Shown piece after piece: positions 29,769-38,015 of a stretch of 64,000 nt of DNA. Made by a program: the position numbers and the translations under genes. The notes below the pieces were generated by a model. It worked only from the letters and a program-made list of their open reading frames with translations, searched no databases and was not told where the DNA came from. Numbering within the stretch: the stretch's first letter is position 1; each line of letters opens with the position of its first letter. Source of the DNA: Streptomyces sp. GSL17-111 (GTDB lineage Bacteria; Actinomycetota; Actinomycetes; Streptomycetales; Streptomycetaceae); the NCBI RefSeq assembly GCF_037911585.1, contig NZ_JBAJNS010000001.1, positions 500,001 to 564,000 on the forward strand. The letters run 5' to 3'.

Positions 29769-31493
29769 ATGACAACGGACACGACGTCTTCCCCACCGCC
29801 TTCGGAGCCCCTCGGGAAGGGCCCGCACCGCAAGGACCCCGGCCCCGACCCGACGATCGTCGGGATCGGTGTGGTGACGGTCCTGGTCGTCGTGGGCTGG
29901 GCGGCACTGGGGCAGGACTCGTTCTCCACCGCCGCCTCCGGCTCCCTGGAGTGGGCCCTCAGGAACTTCGGCTGGCTCTTCACCATCGGGGCCAACGCCT
30001 TCCTGGTCCTGTGCGTCTACATCGCGATCAGCCGCTTCGGCCGCATCCGCCTCGGCAAGGACGACTCCAGACCGGAGTTCACCAACCTGGCCTGGATCGC
30101 GATGATGTTCAGCGCCGGCATGGGGATCGGCCTGATGTTCTACGGCGTCGGCGAACCGCTCACGCACTACTTCGACCCGCCTCCCTTCGGCTCCGTCGAG
30201 CCGCGCAGCGGTGAGGCCGAACGGGCCGCGCTAGAGTACTCGTTCTTCCACTGGGCACTGCACCCGTGGGCGATCTACGGTGTCACCGGCCTGGCGCTGG
30301 GCTACGCGACCTTCCGCAAGGGGCGCGGCAACCAGATCAGCTCCGTGTTCGTGCCGCTCATCGGCAAGCGCAGGGCGGCGGGTTGGCCCGGCCGCACGAT
30401 AGACCTCCTCGCGGTGTTCGCGACGGTCTTCGGCACGGCGACCAGCCTGGGGCTCGGCGCCCTCCAGGTCGCCAGGGGCCTGAACATCACCACGGGCATC
30501 GAGGACGGCCGGGGCCTGCAGTTGGCCATCATCGCGGTCCTCGGCGCCGCGTTCGTGCTGTCCGCCTTCTCCGGACTGCACAAGGGCATCAAGTGGCTCA
30601 GCAGCATGAACATCGTCACGGCGGCGCTGCTGATGGCGTTCATCTTCCTCGTCGGCCCGACCGTCTACGTGCTGAACGCCATCCCGGCCGGGGTCGGACC
30701 GTACCTGCAGGAACTCCTCATCACCTCCTCGCGCACCGGAGCCTTCGGCGAGCAGGACTGGCTGGGCCTGTGGACGATCTTCTACTGGGCGTGGTGGATG
30801 TCGTGGGCGCCCTTCGTCGGCACCTTCCTGGCCCGCATCTCGCACGGCCGCACCGTGCGGGAGTTCCTGGTCGGCGTGCTGCTGGTGCCCTCCGGAGCGA
30901 GCATCGTGTGGTTCTCCGTCATGGGCGGCAGCGCGCTGCGCCTCGACTCGACCGGGCAGGCCGACCTGTCCGGCCCGCTGGACGAGGGCGTGGAGTCCTC
31001 CCTCTTCGCCCTGCTGGACGCGCTGCCGCTGACGGCGGTGACGTCGGTCGTCGCCATGCTGCTGGTGATGACGTACTTCGTGACCAGCGCCGACTCCGCC
31101 TCCCTGGTCATGGGTTCGCTCACCAGCCGGGGCGCCCTGCATCCGCAGCGGTGGCTCGTGGTCACCTGGGGTGTGCTGATGGCGTCGGTCGCCGCCGTCC
31201 TCCTGGTCGCCGGCGGTCTGGACGCCCTCAAGTCGGGGACGATCCTGGTGGCCCTGCCGTTCGTGGTGGTCCTCATGGCGATGTGCTGGGCGCTGCTGCG
31301 GGAGATGCGCCAGGACCCCGGGGCCGGACCCACCCGGCACCACGCGCTGCACGGTCTGCGGGACGCCATGCGGGTCATGGTCGGTGAGGCCGTCAGCGAG
31401 CAGCACCGGTCCCGGCACTGGCGGCTGCGCCGCGCGGCCTCACGCGTCACCGAGGACGCGGAGTCCGGCGACGAGGAGCCGGACCGCGTCTGA
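29769..31493 (+). CDS. BCCT family transporter (betaine/choline/carnitine type)
   Basis: 574 residues with about 12 membrane helices. Family marks: AGMGIGLMFYGVGEPLTHY, FFHWALHPWAIYGV, GLHKGIKWLSSMNI and the Trp-rich YWAWWMSWAPFVGTFLARIS that forms the substrate box. The GMGIG(L) stretch lacks the extra charged residue seen in some Na+-independent members, so sodium or proton coupling is left open. The last 80 residues are cytoplasmic, charged and acidic at the end, the region that senses osmotic stress in BetP-like proteins. Substrate is probably a compatible solute. Only a weak GTGAGA lies before the ATG, inside the shared MerR-like motif. Confidence 0.9.
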   Translation: MTTDTTSSPPPSEPLGKGPHRKDPGPDPTIVGIGVVTVLVVVGWAALGQDSFSTAASGSLEWALRNFGWLFTIGANAFLVLCVYIAISRFGRIRLGKDDSRPEFTNLAWIAMMFSAGMGIGLMFYGVGEPLTHYFDPPPFGSVEPRSGEAERAALEYSFFHWALHPWAIYGVTGLALGYATFRKGRGNQISSVFVPLIGKRRAAGWPGRTIDLLAVFATVFGTATSLGLGALQVARGLNITTGIEDGRGLQLAIIAVLGAAFVLSAFSGLHKGIKWLSSMNIVTAALLMAFIFLVGPTVYVLNAIPAGVGPYLQELLITSSRTGAFGEQDWLGLWTIFYWAWWMSWAPFVGTFLARISHGRTVREFLVGVLLVPSGASIVWFSVMGGSALRLDSTGQADLSGPLDEGVESSLFALLDALPLTAVTSVVAMLLVMTYFVTSADSASLVMGSLTSRGALHPQRWLVVTWGVLMASVAAVLLVAGGLDALKSGTILVALPFVVVLMAMCWALLREMRQDPGAGPTRHHALHGLRDAMRVMVGEAVSEQHRSRHWRLRRAASRVTEDAESGDEEPDRV

Positions 31494-31510
31494 TGAAGCG
31501 CCGCCCGGCG

Positions 31511-31561
31511 CCGGACTCCGCTCCTCCTGGGCTCTTCGGGCCCTAGGAGGAGCGGAGCCGG
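31511..31561. terminator. Bidirectional terminator overlapping the oxidoreductase stop
   Basis: CTCCGCTCCTCCT and AGGAGGAGCGGAG form a 13-bp stem, with CCGG/CCGG ends and a partly paired GGGC...GCCC top. The stop codon of the oxidoreductase (31543-31545) lies within the right arm. It also serves the BCCT gene ending at 31493. Confidence 0.8.
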
Positions 31562-32958
31562 CGCCAGACGGCCCGGGCGGCGTTGTGCCCGGACATGCCG
31601 TGGACGCCGGGGCCCGGCCACGTCGCCGACGAGCAGAGGTAGACGGCCGGGTGCGGCGTCGCGTACGGCACGCGGGCGAGCCGGGGGCGCAGCAGGGTCT
31701 GGAGGCCGGTGAAGGCGCCGCAGGCGATGTCGCCCCCGACGTAGTTGGCGTTGCGGGCCGCCAGCTCCGCCGGACCGCTCACCGCCCGCGCCAGGACGAG
31801 GTCGCGGAAGCCGGGGGCGAAGCGCTCGATCTGCCGCTCGACGGCGTCGGTGAGGTCGCCGTCCCAGCCGTTGGGCACGTGGCCGTAGGCCCACAGCACG
31901 TGCTTGCCCTCCGGTGCCCGGGTGGCGTCCACCGCGGTGGGCTGGGAGGTGATGAGGAACGGCCGCTCCGGGGCGCGACCGCGCACCGGCGCCTTCAGGG
32001 CGGCGGCGATGTCCCGCCGGTAGGGGCCGAGGTGGACGGTGCCGGCCCGGTGCGCCTCCGGTGCCGTCCACGGCACGGGACCGTCCAGGGCGTAGTCCAC
32101 CTTGAACGCGGCGGCACCGTAGCGGAACCCCTGGAACGCCCGGCCGAGGCCCGCGATGCGGGCCAGTGCGGTGGGTGAGGTGTCGAAGAGGTAGGCGCGC
32201 GCCGGGGGGAGGTCGTCCAGCCGCTTGACCTCGAACCCGGTGTGCACGACGCCCCCCAGCTCCCGCAGGTGGGAGGTGAGGGCGTCCGAGACGGCCTGCG
32301 AGCCGCCGCGCGCGACGGGCCAGCCGTACGCGTGCGCGGCGAGCGCGAAGACCATCGCGATGCCGGACGTGGCGTTCGTCGTGAGCGGGGCCATCACGTG
32401 GGCGGCGAGCCCGGCGAAGAGCGCCCGCGCCTTGTCGTCGCGGAAGCGGCGGGTGAGCAGGGAGGCGGGCTGGATACCGAGCATCCCGAAGCGGGCGAGG
32501 GTGAGCGGTTCGGAGGGGAAGCGGCTCCACGGCACGCTCAGGAAGTCCGTCGCGAGCGTGTCCCACCGGCCGACGTAGGGCGCCATCAGCCGCCGGTAGG
32601 CCCCGGCGTCACGCGGGCCGAGGGACATCGCCGTCGCACCGACCGAGCGGGCCAGGACGGCGGCCGTGCCGTCGGGGAACGGATGCGCCAGGGCCAGCTC
32701 CGGGTGCACCCACTCCAGCCCGTGCCGGGCGAGCGGCAGGTCGAGGAAGGCGGGCGATCCGGCGCCCATGGGGTGCACGGCCGAGCACGGGTCGTGCCGG
32801 AAGCCGGGGAGGGTCAGCTCCTCGGTGCGGGCGCCTCCGCCCACGGTCGTGCCGGCTTCGAAGACCTCGACGGAGAAGCCCCGGCGGGCCAGCTCCACGG
32901 CCGCCGTCAGGCCGTTCGGGCCCGCCCCCACCACCACCGCGTCACACATGGACGGCAC
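31543..32958 (-). CDS. FAD-dependent phytoene-desaturase-like oxidoreductase
   Basis: 471 residues. The Rossmann FAD loop [28 protein letters not shown] is at the N-terminus (GxGxxG...E), followed by [25 protein letters not shown]. The C-terminal FAD block is [15 protein letters not shown]. It belongs to the CrtI/PDS-like NAD(P)/FAD amine-oxidase superfamily; bacterial members of this subtype are not shown to act on carotenoids, and no crt genes are nearby. The start is GTG 32958 with GGGAG upstream; ATG 32949 is an alternative. Possibly co-transcribed with the inositol-phosphatase-like gene 62 bases upstream. Confidence 0.88.
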   Translation of the reverse strand: MPSMCDAVVVGAGPNGLTAAVELARRGFSVEVFEAGTTVGGGARTEELTLPGFRHDPCSAVHPMGAGSPAFLDLPLARHGLEWVHPELALAHPFPDGTAAVLARSVGATAMSLGPRDAGAYRRLMAPYVGRWDTLATDFLSVPWSRFPSEPLTLARFGMLGIQPASLLTRRFRDDKARALFAGLAAHVMAPLTTNATSGIAMVFALAAHAYGWPVARGGSQAVSDALTSHLRELGGVVHTGFEVKRLDDLPPARAYLFDTSPTALARIAGLGRAFQGFRYGAAAFKVDYALDGPVPWTAPEAHRAGTVHLGPYRRDIAAALKAPVRGRAPERPFLITSQPTAVDATRAPEGKHVLWAYGHVPNGWDGDLTDAVERQIERFAPGFRDLVLARAVSGPAELAARNANYVGGDIACGAFTGLQTLLRPRLARVPYATPHPAVYLCSSATWPGPGVHGMSGHNAARAVWRRLRSS

Positions 32959-33020
32959 GTCGGCTCTCCCTCATCCTCGAGGCGTCGCTTTCCGGGGCCA
33001 CGTCGTCCCTGGGGGCCGTG

Positions 33021-33842
33021 TCACGCCCCCGTCCCCGCCAACAGGGAGAGGATACGCCGCAGGGCCGCCTCGTCCCGGGCCACGGCGAACGGGAGCGCGT
33101 TGCCGCCGCCGACGGCGAACGGGCGGCCGTCGGCGGTGGCGTGGGCGCCGCCCGCCTCACCGACGAGCAGCAGGCCGGCCGCGTGGTCCCAGGCGTTCTC
33201 CCAGGAGAAGGCGAGACCGTCCAGCCGACCCGTCGCCACGTGCAGGTACTCCAGACCCGCCGAGCCGCAGGGGCGGGGGGCCACGCCCTCGGTCCGCAGC
33301 CTCATCAGGACGCGCCGGCGCTCCGCGTCCACGAAGTCGGGATGGTCGGTGGCCACGGTGAGGTCGGCCCCGGGGTCGGGGGAACCGGCCCGCAGCGGCG
33401 TGCCGTCCAGCCGGGCGCCACCGCCGCGCACCGCGACGGCCAGCTGGTCCCGGGCGGGCACGTACGTCCAGGAGGCGAGCAGCTCCCCCCGGTGGGCCAG
33501 GGCGACGAGGGTACAGAAACCGTCCTCCCCGCGCACGAACTGCCGGGTCCCGTCCACCGGGTCCACGATCCACACGGGCGCGTCCCCGTGCAGGGCGGCG
33601 AGCCGTCCCGGGTCGGCGTGGACGCCCTCCTCGCCGACGAAGGCCGCCCCGGGCAGCAGCGGGCGCAGGGCCTCCTCCAGGTGCGCCTCGGCCCGGCGGT
33701 CGGCGACGGTCACCAGGTCGTGCGGCCCGGCCTTCGACGTCACCTCGTGGTCGGCGAGCTGCCGCCAGCGCGGCATGATCTCCTCCGCCGCCGCCTTGCG
33801 GATGGCGGCCTCTACCCCGGCTGTGAGCGCGTCGTCGATCAT
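33021..33842 (-). CDS. Inositol monophosphatase family protein (HisN-like)
   Basis: 273 residues from ATG 33842. Metal-site motifs: FVGEEGVH (Glu), IVDPVDGTRQFVRG (D-P-x-D-G-T), and the C-terminal AWDHAAGLLLVGEAGG (W-D). Such enzymes hydrolyse inositol-1-phosphate, histidinol-phosphate or 3'-phosphoadenosine phosphates. The shape of ENAWDHAAG is seen in all of them, so the substrate stays open. An upstream frame to 33914 adds a Gly/Arg stretch with no domain. No clear ribosome site precedes 33842. It is divergent from the PadR gene. Confidence 0.87.
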   Translation of the reverse strand: MIDDALTAGVEAAIRKAAAEEIMPRWRQLADHEVTSKAGPHDLVTVADRRAEAHLEEALRPLLPGAAFVGEEGVHADPGRLAALHGDAPVWIVDPVDGTRQFVRGEDGFCTLVALAHRGELLASWTYVPARDQLAVAVRGGGARLDGTPLRAGSPDPGADLTVATDHPDFVDAERRRVLMRLRTEGVAPRPCGSAGLEYLHVATGRLDGLAFSWENAWDHAAGLLLVGEAGGAHATADGRPFAVGGGNALPFAVARDEAALRRILSLLAGTGA

Positions 33843-33932
33843 GTGTCCATACAACCACGCCCCCGCGACACCCGGTCCCCCCTCCCGTCGGAGCAGGGGT
33901 CCGCATCTGATCACCGCACCGGCTCCGGCGAC

Positions 33933-33955
33933 TAGGATCGGGGGGCGATATCGGT
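33933..33955 (+). promoter_or_regulatory. padR promoter -10 and operator CGATATCGGT
   Basis: TAGGAT (33933-33938) is a good -10; no clear -35 is seen. CGATATCGGT (33946-33955), with the perfect palindrome CGATATCG, lies at about the transcription start. The same 10-mer is in the APC permease upstream region (35615-35624). Confidence 0.5.
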
Positions 33956-33981
33956 TGCGTCACCGCCGGAGGTGGGCCAGG

Positions 33982-34287
33982 GTGCGGGAGTTCCAGCGCG
34001 GTGCGGTGCGGCTGCACATCCTCCACCACGCAGCCGAGGAGGAGATCCACGGCGCCTGGATGACCGAGGAACTGGCCCGCCACGGCTACCGGATCAGCCC
34101 CGGCACGCTCTACCCGACGCTGCACCGGCTGGAGAGCGACGGACTGCTGGTCTCCGAGCAGCGCGTCGTGGACGGCCGCACCCGGCGCGTCTACCGGGCG
34201 ACCGGCGCGGGGCGGCGGGCGCTGGCCGAGGACCGCAGGGCGCTCGCCGAGCTGGCCCGCGAGGTCCTGGGCGACGAGATCCGCTGA
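33982..34287 (+). CDS. PadR family transcriptional regulator
   Basis: 101 residues, a typical short PadR: winged HTH with VRLHILHHAAEEEIHGAWMTEELARHGYRISPGTLYPTLHRLESDGLLVSEQRVVDGRTRRVYRAT, then a single dimerisation helix (AEDRRALAELAREVL). The GTG at 33982 has GGAGG about nine bases upstream. It converges with the APC permease (7 bases between stops). Shared CGATATCGGT sites suggest it represses itself and the permease. Confidence 0.88.
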   Translation: MREFQRGAVRLHILHHAAEEEIHGAWMTEELARHGYRISPGTLYPTLHRLESDGLLVSEQRVVDGRTRRVYRATGAGRRALAEDRRALAELAREVLGDEIR

Positions 34288-34294
34288 GGGGGTC

Positions 34295-35569
34295 TCACGG
34301 CGTACGGCCGGTCAGTGCGCGGCGGATCGCGTAGACGGCGGCTCCCGCGCCCAGCACCGCGGCCCCGGAGGCCACCGAGGACAGCGGCAGCGAGAAGGCC
34401 AGGAGCAGGCAGCCGGTCAGTCCGACCACCGGCACGATCCGCGCGGGCCGGCCCTCCTGCGCGCCCAGGGTCCAGGCGGAGGCGTTGGCGACGGCGTAGT
34501 AGACGAGCACGCCGAAGGAGGAGAACCCGATCGCCGCCTGGAGGTCCGCCGTCGCCGCGAGCACCGCCACGACCGCGCCGACGACCAGCTCGGCGCGGTG
34601 CGGCACCTGGAAGCGCGGGTGGACGGCGGCCAGGGCGTGCGGCAGGTGCCGGTCACGGGCCATGGCCAGCGTGGTGCGGGAGACACCGAGGACCAGGGCG
34701 AGCAGCGTGCCGAGCGCGGCGACGGCGGCACCGGCGCGGACGACGGGGACGAGCCACCCGGCGCCCGCCGCCCGCGCGGCCTCCGACAGCGGCGCGGCGG
34801 CCCCGGCCAGCCCGTCCGGGCCCAGCACCGTCAAGGCGGAGACGGCGACGAGGGCGTAGACGACGAGCGTGATCCCCAGGGCGAGCCGGATCGCCCTGGG
34901 GATCGTGCGGGCCGGGTCGCGGACCTCCTCCCCCAGCGTGGCGATGCGCGCGTATCCGGCGAAGGCGAAGAACAGCAGGCCGGCCGCCTGGAGCACCCCG
35001 CCGGCCGTGGCGTCGGAGCCGACGTCCAGCCGGGCCGCGTCCGCCGCCTGCGAGGTCAGGGCCGTGACGACCACGGCGGCGAGCACCGCCAGGACGACGG
35101 CCACGATCGCCCGGGTCAGCAGGGCGGACTTCTGGACCCCGGCGTAGTTGACGGCCGTCAGCGCCACCACCGCCGCCACGGCGACCGCGTGCGCCTGCCC
35201 GGGCCACACGTACGCACCGACCGTCAGCGCCATCGCGGCGCACGAGGCGGTCTTGCCCACCACGAAGGCCCACCCGGCGAGGTGGCCCCAGAAGTCGCCG
35301 AGCCGCTCGCGCCCGTACACGTACGTCCCGCCCGAGGCCGGATAGCGGGCGGCGAGCCGGGCGGAGGAGGTGGCGTTGCAGTAGGCGACGACGGCGGCCA
35401 GGCCCAGGCCGATCAACAGTCCGGAGCCGGCGGCGCGTGCGGCGGGGCCGAGCGCGGCGAAGATCCCCGCACCGATCATCGATCCGAGGCCGATCAGGAC
35501 GGCGTCCGGTACGCCGAGCGTCCGCCGCAGCTCTCCGGGGACGCCGCCCGCCGTCGGGGGCTTGCTCAT
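34295..35569 (-). CDS. APC family amino acid/polyamine permease
   Basis: 424 residues with about 12 membrane helices. The APC signature is GLGSMIGAGIFAALGPAARAAGSG in helix 1 and SARLAARYPASGGTYVYGRERLGDFWGHLAGW in helices 2-3; FFAFAGYARIATLGEEVRDPARTIPRAI marks helix 6-7. It imports amino acids or amines; the closest style is the YfnA/cationic-amino-acid group, but specificity cannot be read. The ATG at 35569 has GAGGAG five to six bases upstream. The upstream region carries CGATATCGGT and a second near-copy, so PadR control is likely. Confidence 0.88.
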   Translation of the reverse strand: MSKPPTAGGVPGELRRTLGVPDAVLIGLGSMIGAGIFAALGPAARAAGSGLLIGLGLAAVVAYCNATSSARLAARYPASGGTYVYGRERLGDFWGHLAGWAFVVGKTASCAAMALTVGAYVWPGQAHAVAVAAVVALTAVNYAGVQKSALLTRAIVAVVLAVLAAVVVTALTSQAADAARLDVGSDATAGGVLQAAGLLFFAFAGYARIATLGEEVRDPARTIPRAIRLALGITLVVYALVAVSALTVLGPDGLAGAAAPLSEAARAAGAGWLVPVVRAGAAVAALGTLLALVLGVSRTTLAMARDRHLPHALAAVHPRFQVPHRAELVVGAVVAVLAATADLQAAIGFSSFGVLVYYAVANASAWTLGAQEGRPARIVPVVGLTGCLLLAFSLPLSSVASGAAVLGAGAAVYAIRRALTGRTP

Positions 35570-35614
35570 GGACACACTCCTCGGCGACACGGGGACGGCC
35601 CGCCTAACGGGATC

Positions 35615-35637
35615 CGATATCGGTGCACGATAGCGGA
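35615..35637. promoter_or_regulatory. PadR-type operator pair before the APC permease
   Basis: CGATATCGGT (35615-35624) is identical to the site at the padR start. Six bases on, ACGATAGCGG reads as a degenerate second copy. Both lie 45-70 bases upstream of the permease ATG, in the expected promoter zone for minus-strand transcription. Confidence 0.5.
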
Positions 35638-35673
35638 CCGCCGACGGCGGGGCACGCCCCGTCCCGCGGGCCC

Positions 35674-36150
35674 CTACGACGTCCCGCGCGGCGCCGCGGT
35701 GCGCACCGCCGAGGCTTCGCCGACGCCCCGTGCGCCGCCCGTCCGCAGCGCCCGCAGGCCGAGGAAGAGCAGCACGCCCACCGGTGCGAGCAGGATGGTC
35801 AGCACGAGCAGCGGGCTCATGACGAGAGGGTGAACGCGGAGCCTGCGCGCCTCCCGGTACATCCACTGGCCGATGAGGAGGTCCCAGGCGATGACCTGGG
35901 CCCAGATGGCACCGGCGCCCGCGTCGAGGGCCAGGAGGTCCTGGAAACCGGCGCGCGAGGGGTCGGTGACGGCGGCCCACAACTCCGGCAGGACGGGCAG
36001 GGCGAGGGCGAGGTACACGGCCAGCACCGGAACGACCGTCAGGGGGGACGCGGCCACCCGGTCCGACACGCGCCGGCCGGGGGCGAGGATCAGCAGCAGC
36101 CAGACCGGGGCCGCCAGCCAGAAGGCGAGGTCGAAGAGGAGATCGGTCAT
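35674..36150 (-). CDS. ABA4-like (DUF4281) membrane protein
   Basis: 158 residues with four membrane helices. MTDLLFDLAFWLAAPVWLLLILAPG, LWAAVTDPSRAGF, and WAQVIAWDLLIGQWMYREARRL followed by LTILLAPVGVLLFLGLR match the ABA4-like family, named for the plant neoxanthin-synthesis protein; bacterial function is unknown. The ATG overlaps the upstream gene's stop (ATGA), so the pair is one operon under the MerR-flanked promoter. Confidence 0.8.
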   Translation of the reverse strand: MTDLLFDLAFWLAAPVWLLLILAPGRRVSDRVAASPLTVVPVLAVYLALALPVLPELWAAVTDPSRAGFQDLLALDAGAGAIWAQVIAWDLLIGQWMYREARRLRVHPLVMSPLLVLTILLAPVGVLLFLGLRALRTGGARGVGEASAVRTAAPRGTS

Positions 36151-37154
36151 GCCACCGGCTCCTTGCGGACGGGCGGAGCCGAAGCCGTCGGAACCGTCGA
36201 CGGAGGCGCAGCCGGGGATGGCTCGGCCCCCGGCACCCGCAGTGCCGCCCAGGTGGCACCGACGCCGAGGACGAGCAGGGCCGCGGCGGCGGCGAGCGTG
36301 CGGCCGTCGGGGCTCGTCAGCGGCTGCCCGCGCAGGGCCTGCCAGGTGAGGAGGGCCAGCAGCGCCGTGTGGACGCCCGCCCCGACGAGGACGATGCGCA
36401 GGCGCACGCGCTCGTCCCGCAGCCGCGCCAGCCGGGGCGCCAGCGCGAGCAGCAGCACGAGCAGCAGCGGCAGCGCCTGCAGGGCGTGCATGCCGACGAA
36501 GTGCGGGATGCGCAGGTCCCCGCCCGTCGTGGACCAGCCGGTGAGCGGCATGGCCGGGCCGCCGTCCGGGACGCCGACGCTGTGGGCGCCGATCGTCTCG
36601 GTGACGCCCCGGCGGTCGGCGGCCCGCTGCTCCGGGGTGGGGAGGAGCATGAGCCCGCCGACGGCCAGCCCGAGGAGGGAGACGACCGCGCCCAGGCGCA
36701 CCGCCCAGGCGGTGGCCGCGTCGAGCGTGCGGGTGCGGAAGAGCAGCAGGGCGACGACCAGGGTGCCGGTCCACAGCAGCACGATCGTGAGCCCCATGAG
36801 CGCGAACAGCCGCGAGTCGAGCGGAGTGGCGACGTTGAAGTGGCTGCCCTTCCCGCGCACGACCTGGGTCGTGATGAGCACCATCTCGACCGCGCCCGCC
36901 ACCGCCACCACCGTTCCGGCCCACCAGCCGGCGCGCCGGTGCCGGGTGAGCAGGGAGAGCATCCAGGCGAGCGTGAGGGCGTACACGGCGAAGGAGAGGG
37001 AGAACTTGAGCGGCTTGAGCCAGATCGCGGCGCCGGACAGTACGCGGTCGTCGAGCACCGTGCCGACGGCGGCGACCGGCGCCAGCAGGGCCATGGAGAG
37101 GGCGAAGACCATGAGCGGCCGGTGCCAGGTCATGGCGGTACGCCAGGTGAGCAT
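36147..37154 (-). CDS. Multi-spanning membrane protein of unknown function
   Basis: 335 residues with about eight or nine predicted membrane helices and a proline/serine-rich cytoplasmic tail. The stretch AIWLKPLKFSLSFAVYALTLAWML, then GKGSHFNVATPLDSRLFALMG, and IPHFVGMHALQALPLLLVL hold conserved-looking His residues within helices. I do not recognise a named family. The ATG at 37154 has CGGGGG upstream. It is divergent from the MerR gene, with two GATAGT...ACTATC repeats between, and is translationally coupled to the ABA4-like gene. Confidence 0.75.
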   Translation of the reverse strand: MLTWRTAMTWHRPLMVFALSMALLAPVAAVGTVLDDRVLSGAAIWLKPLKFSLSFAVYALTLAWMLSLLTRHRRAGWWAGTVVAVAGAVEMVLITTQVVRGKGSHFNVATPLDSRLFALMGLTIVLLWTGTLVVALLLFRTRTLDAATAWAVRLGAVVSLLGLAVGGLMLLPTPEQRAADRRGVTETIGAHSVGVPDGGPAMPLTGWSTTGGDLRIPHFVGMHALQALPLLLVLLLALAPRLARLRDERVRLRIVLVGAGVHTALLALLTWQALRGQPLTSPDGRTLAAAAALLVLGVGATWAALRVPGAEPSPAAPPSTVPTASAPPVRKEPVA

Positions 37155-37170
37155 GAGAAACCCCCGAATG

Positions 37171-37214
37171 GATAGTGGTAAGTAACACTATCGATTGCTG
37201 ATAGTGAGACTATC
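37171..37214. promoter_or_regulatory. Two GATAGT/ACTATC inverted repeats between the membrane operon and merR
   Basis: Repeat 1: GATAGT-N10-ACTATC (37171-37192). Repeat 2: GATAGTGAGACTATC (37200-37214), perfect arms around GAG. They lie 16 bases upstream of the membrane-protein ATG (minus) and 57 bases before the MerR GTG (plus). MerR proteins bind such dyads, so autoregulation and control of the membrane operon are likely. Confidence 0.6.
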
Positions 37215-37271
37215 TACGACGGGGACTGAATTGGCAAGGTCCCCGCAGGAACCGCGAGGGGAGAACGCGCC

Positions 37272-38015
37272 GTGCGCATCGGAGAGTTGAGTCGCAGGAC
37301 CGGAGTTCCGGTGCCGACCGTCAAGTTCTACGTCCGCGAGGGGCTGCTGCCGCCGGGCCGGTTGACCAGCCCCAACCAGGCCCACTACGGCGAGGAACAC
37401 GAACGGCGGCTGCGGCTGATCCGCGCGCTCATCGGCGTGGGCGGGCTCTCCGTCGCCGCCACGGCGGAGGTGCTCGCGGCCATCGACGACCCCGCCCTCC
37501 CCGTGCACAAGGCGCTCGGCGCGGCCTCCCACAGCATCGCCGCACCCGTCGACGCGGGAGCGGGCACGGGCCGGGCCGATGACACGGCCGCCGAGCGGGC
37601 CGAGGACCCGGACCCGGCGGGGGACGGTGCGACGGACGCCGCGCGGGCCGCCGTGGAGGATCTCCTCGCCCGGCGCGGCTGGCGCGTCTCACCGCGCAAC
37701 AACAACGTGACCGCCCTGGTGTCCGCCGCCGCCGCGCTGACCCGCGTGGGCCACGGCGACTTCCTCGGCCACGCCCTGGAGCCCTACGCCGACGCCGCCG
37801 AACGCGTCGCCGAGGCCGACCTGGACTACGTGGCGGGGCGGGAGCGGCGTGAGGACCTCGTCGAGCGCGCCGTCGTCGGCACCGTCCTCGGGGACGCGGT
37901 GCTCACCGCGCTACGCCGCATCGCCCAGGTCGACGCCTCCGCCCGCCGGTTCGGCGACCGGGCCGAGCCGCCCGGCGCTCAGCCTCCGAGCACCGGCACG
38001 ACGTCCGCGCCGTAG
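37272..38015 (+). CDS. MerR family transcriptional regulator with long helical C-terminus
   Basis: 247 residues. N-terminal MerR HTH: MRIGELSRRTGVPVPTVKFYVREGLLPPGR, then HYGEEHERRLRLIRALIGVGGLSVAATAEVLAAID. The remaining 175 residues are helical, with an acidic Asp/Pro loop (about 100-120), and look like an effector domain, not a metal site: no Cys cluster is present. The GTG at 37272 follows CGCGCC without a strong ribosome site. The 3' end overlaps the convergent luciferase-like gene by 37 bases. Candidate sites: 37171-37214 and the BCCT start. Confidence 0.87.
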   Translation: MRIGELSRRTGVPVPTVKFYVREGLLPPGRLTSPNQAHYGEEHERRLRLIRALIGVGGLSVAATAEVLAAIDDPALPVHKALGAASHSIAAPVDAGAGTGRADDTAAERAEDPDPAGDGATDAARAAVEDLLARRGWRVSPRNNNVTALVSAAAALTRVGHGDFLGHALEPYADAAERVAEADLDYVAGRERREDLVERAVVGTVLGDAVLTALRRIAQVDASARRFGDRAEPPGAQPPSTGTTSAP

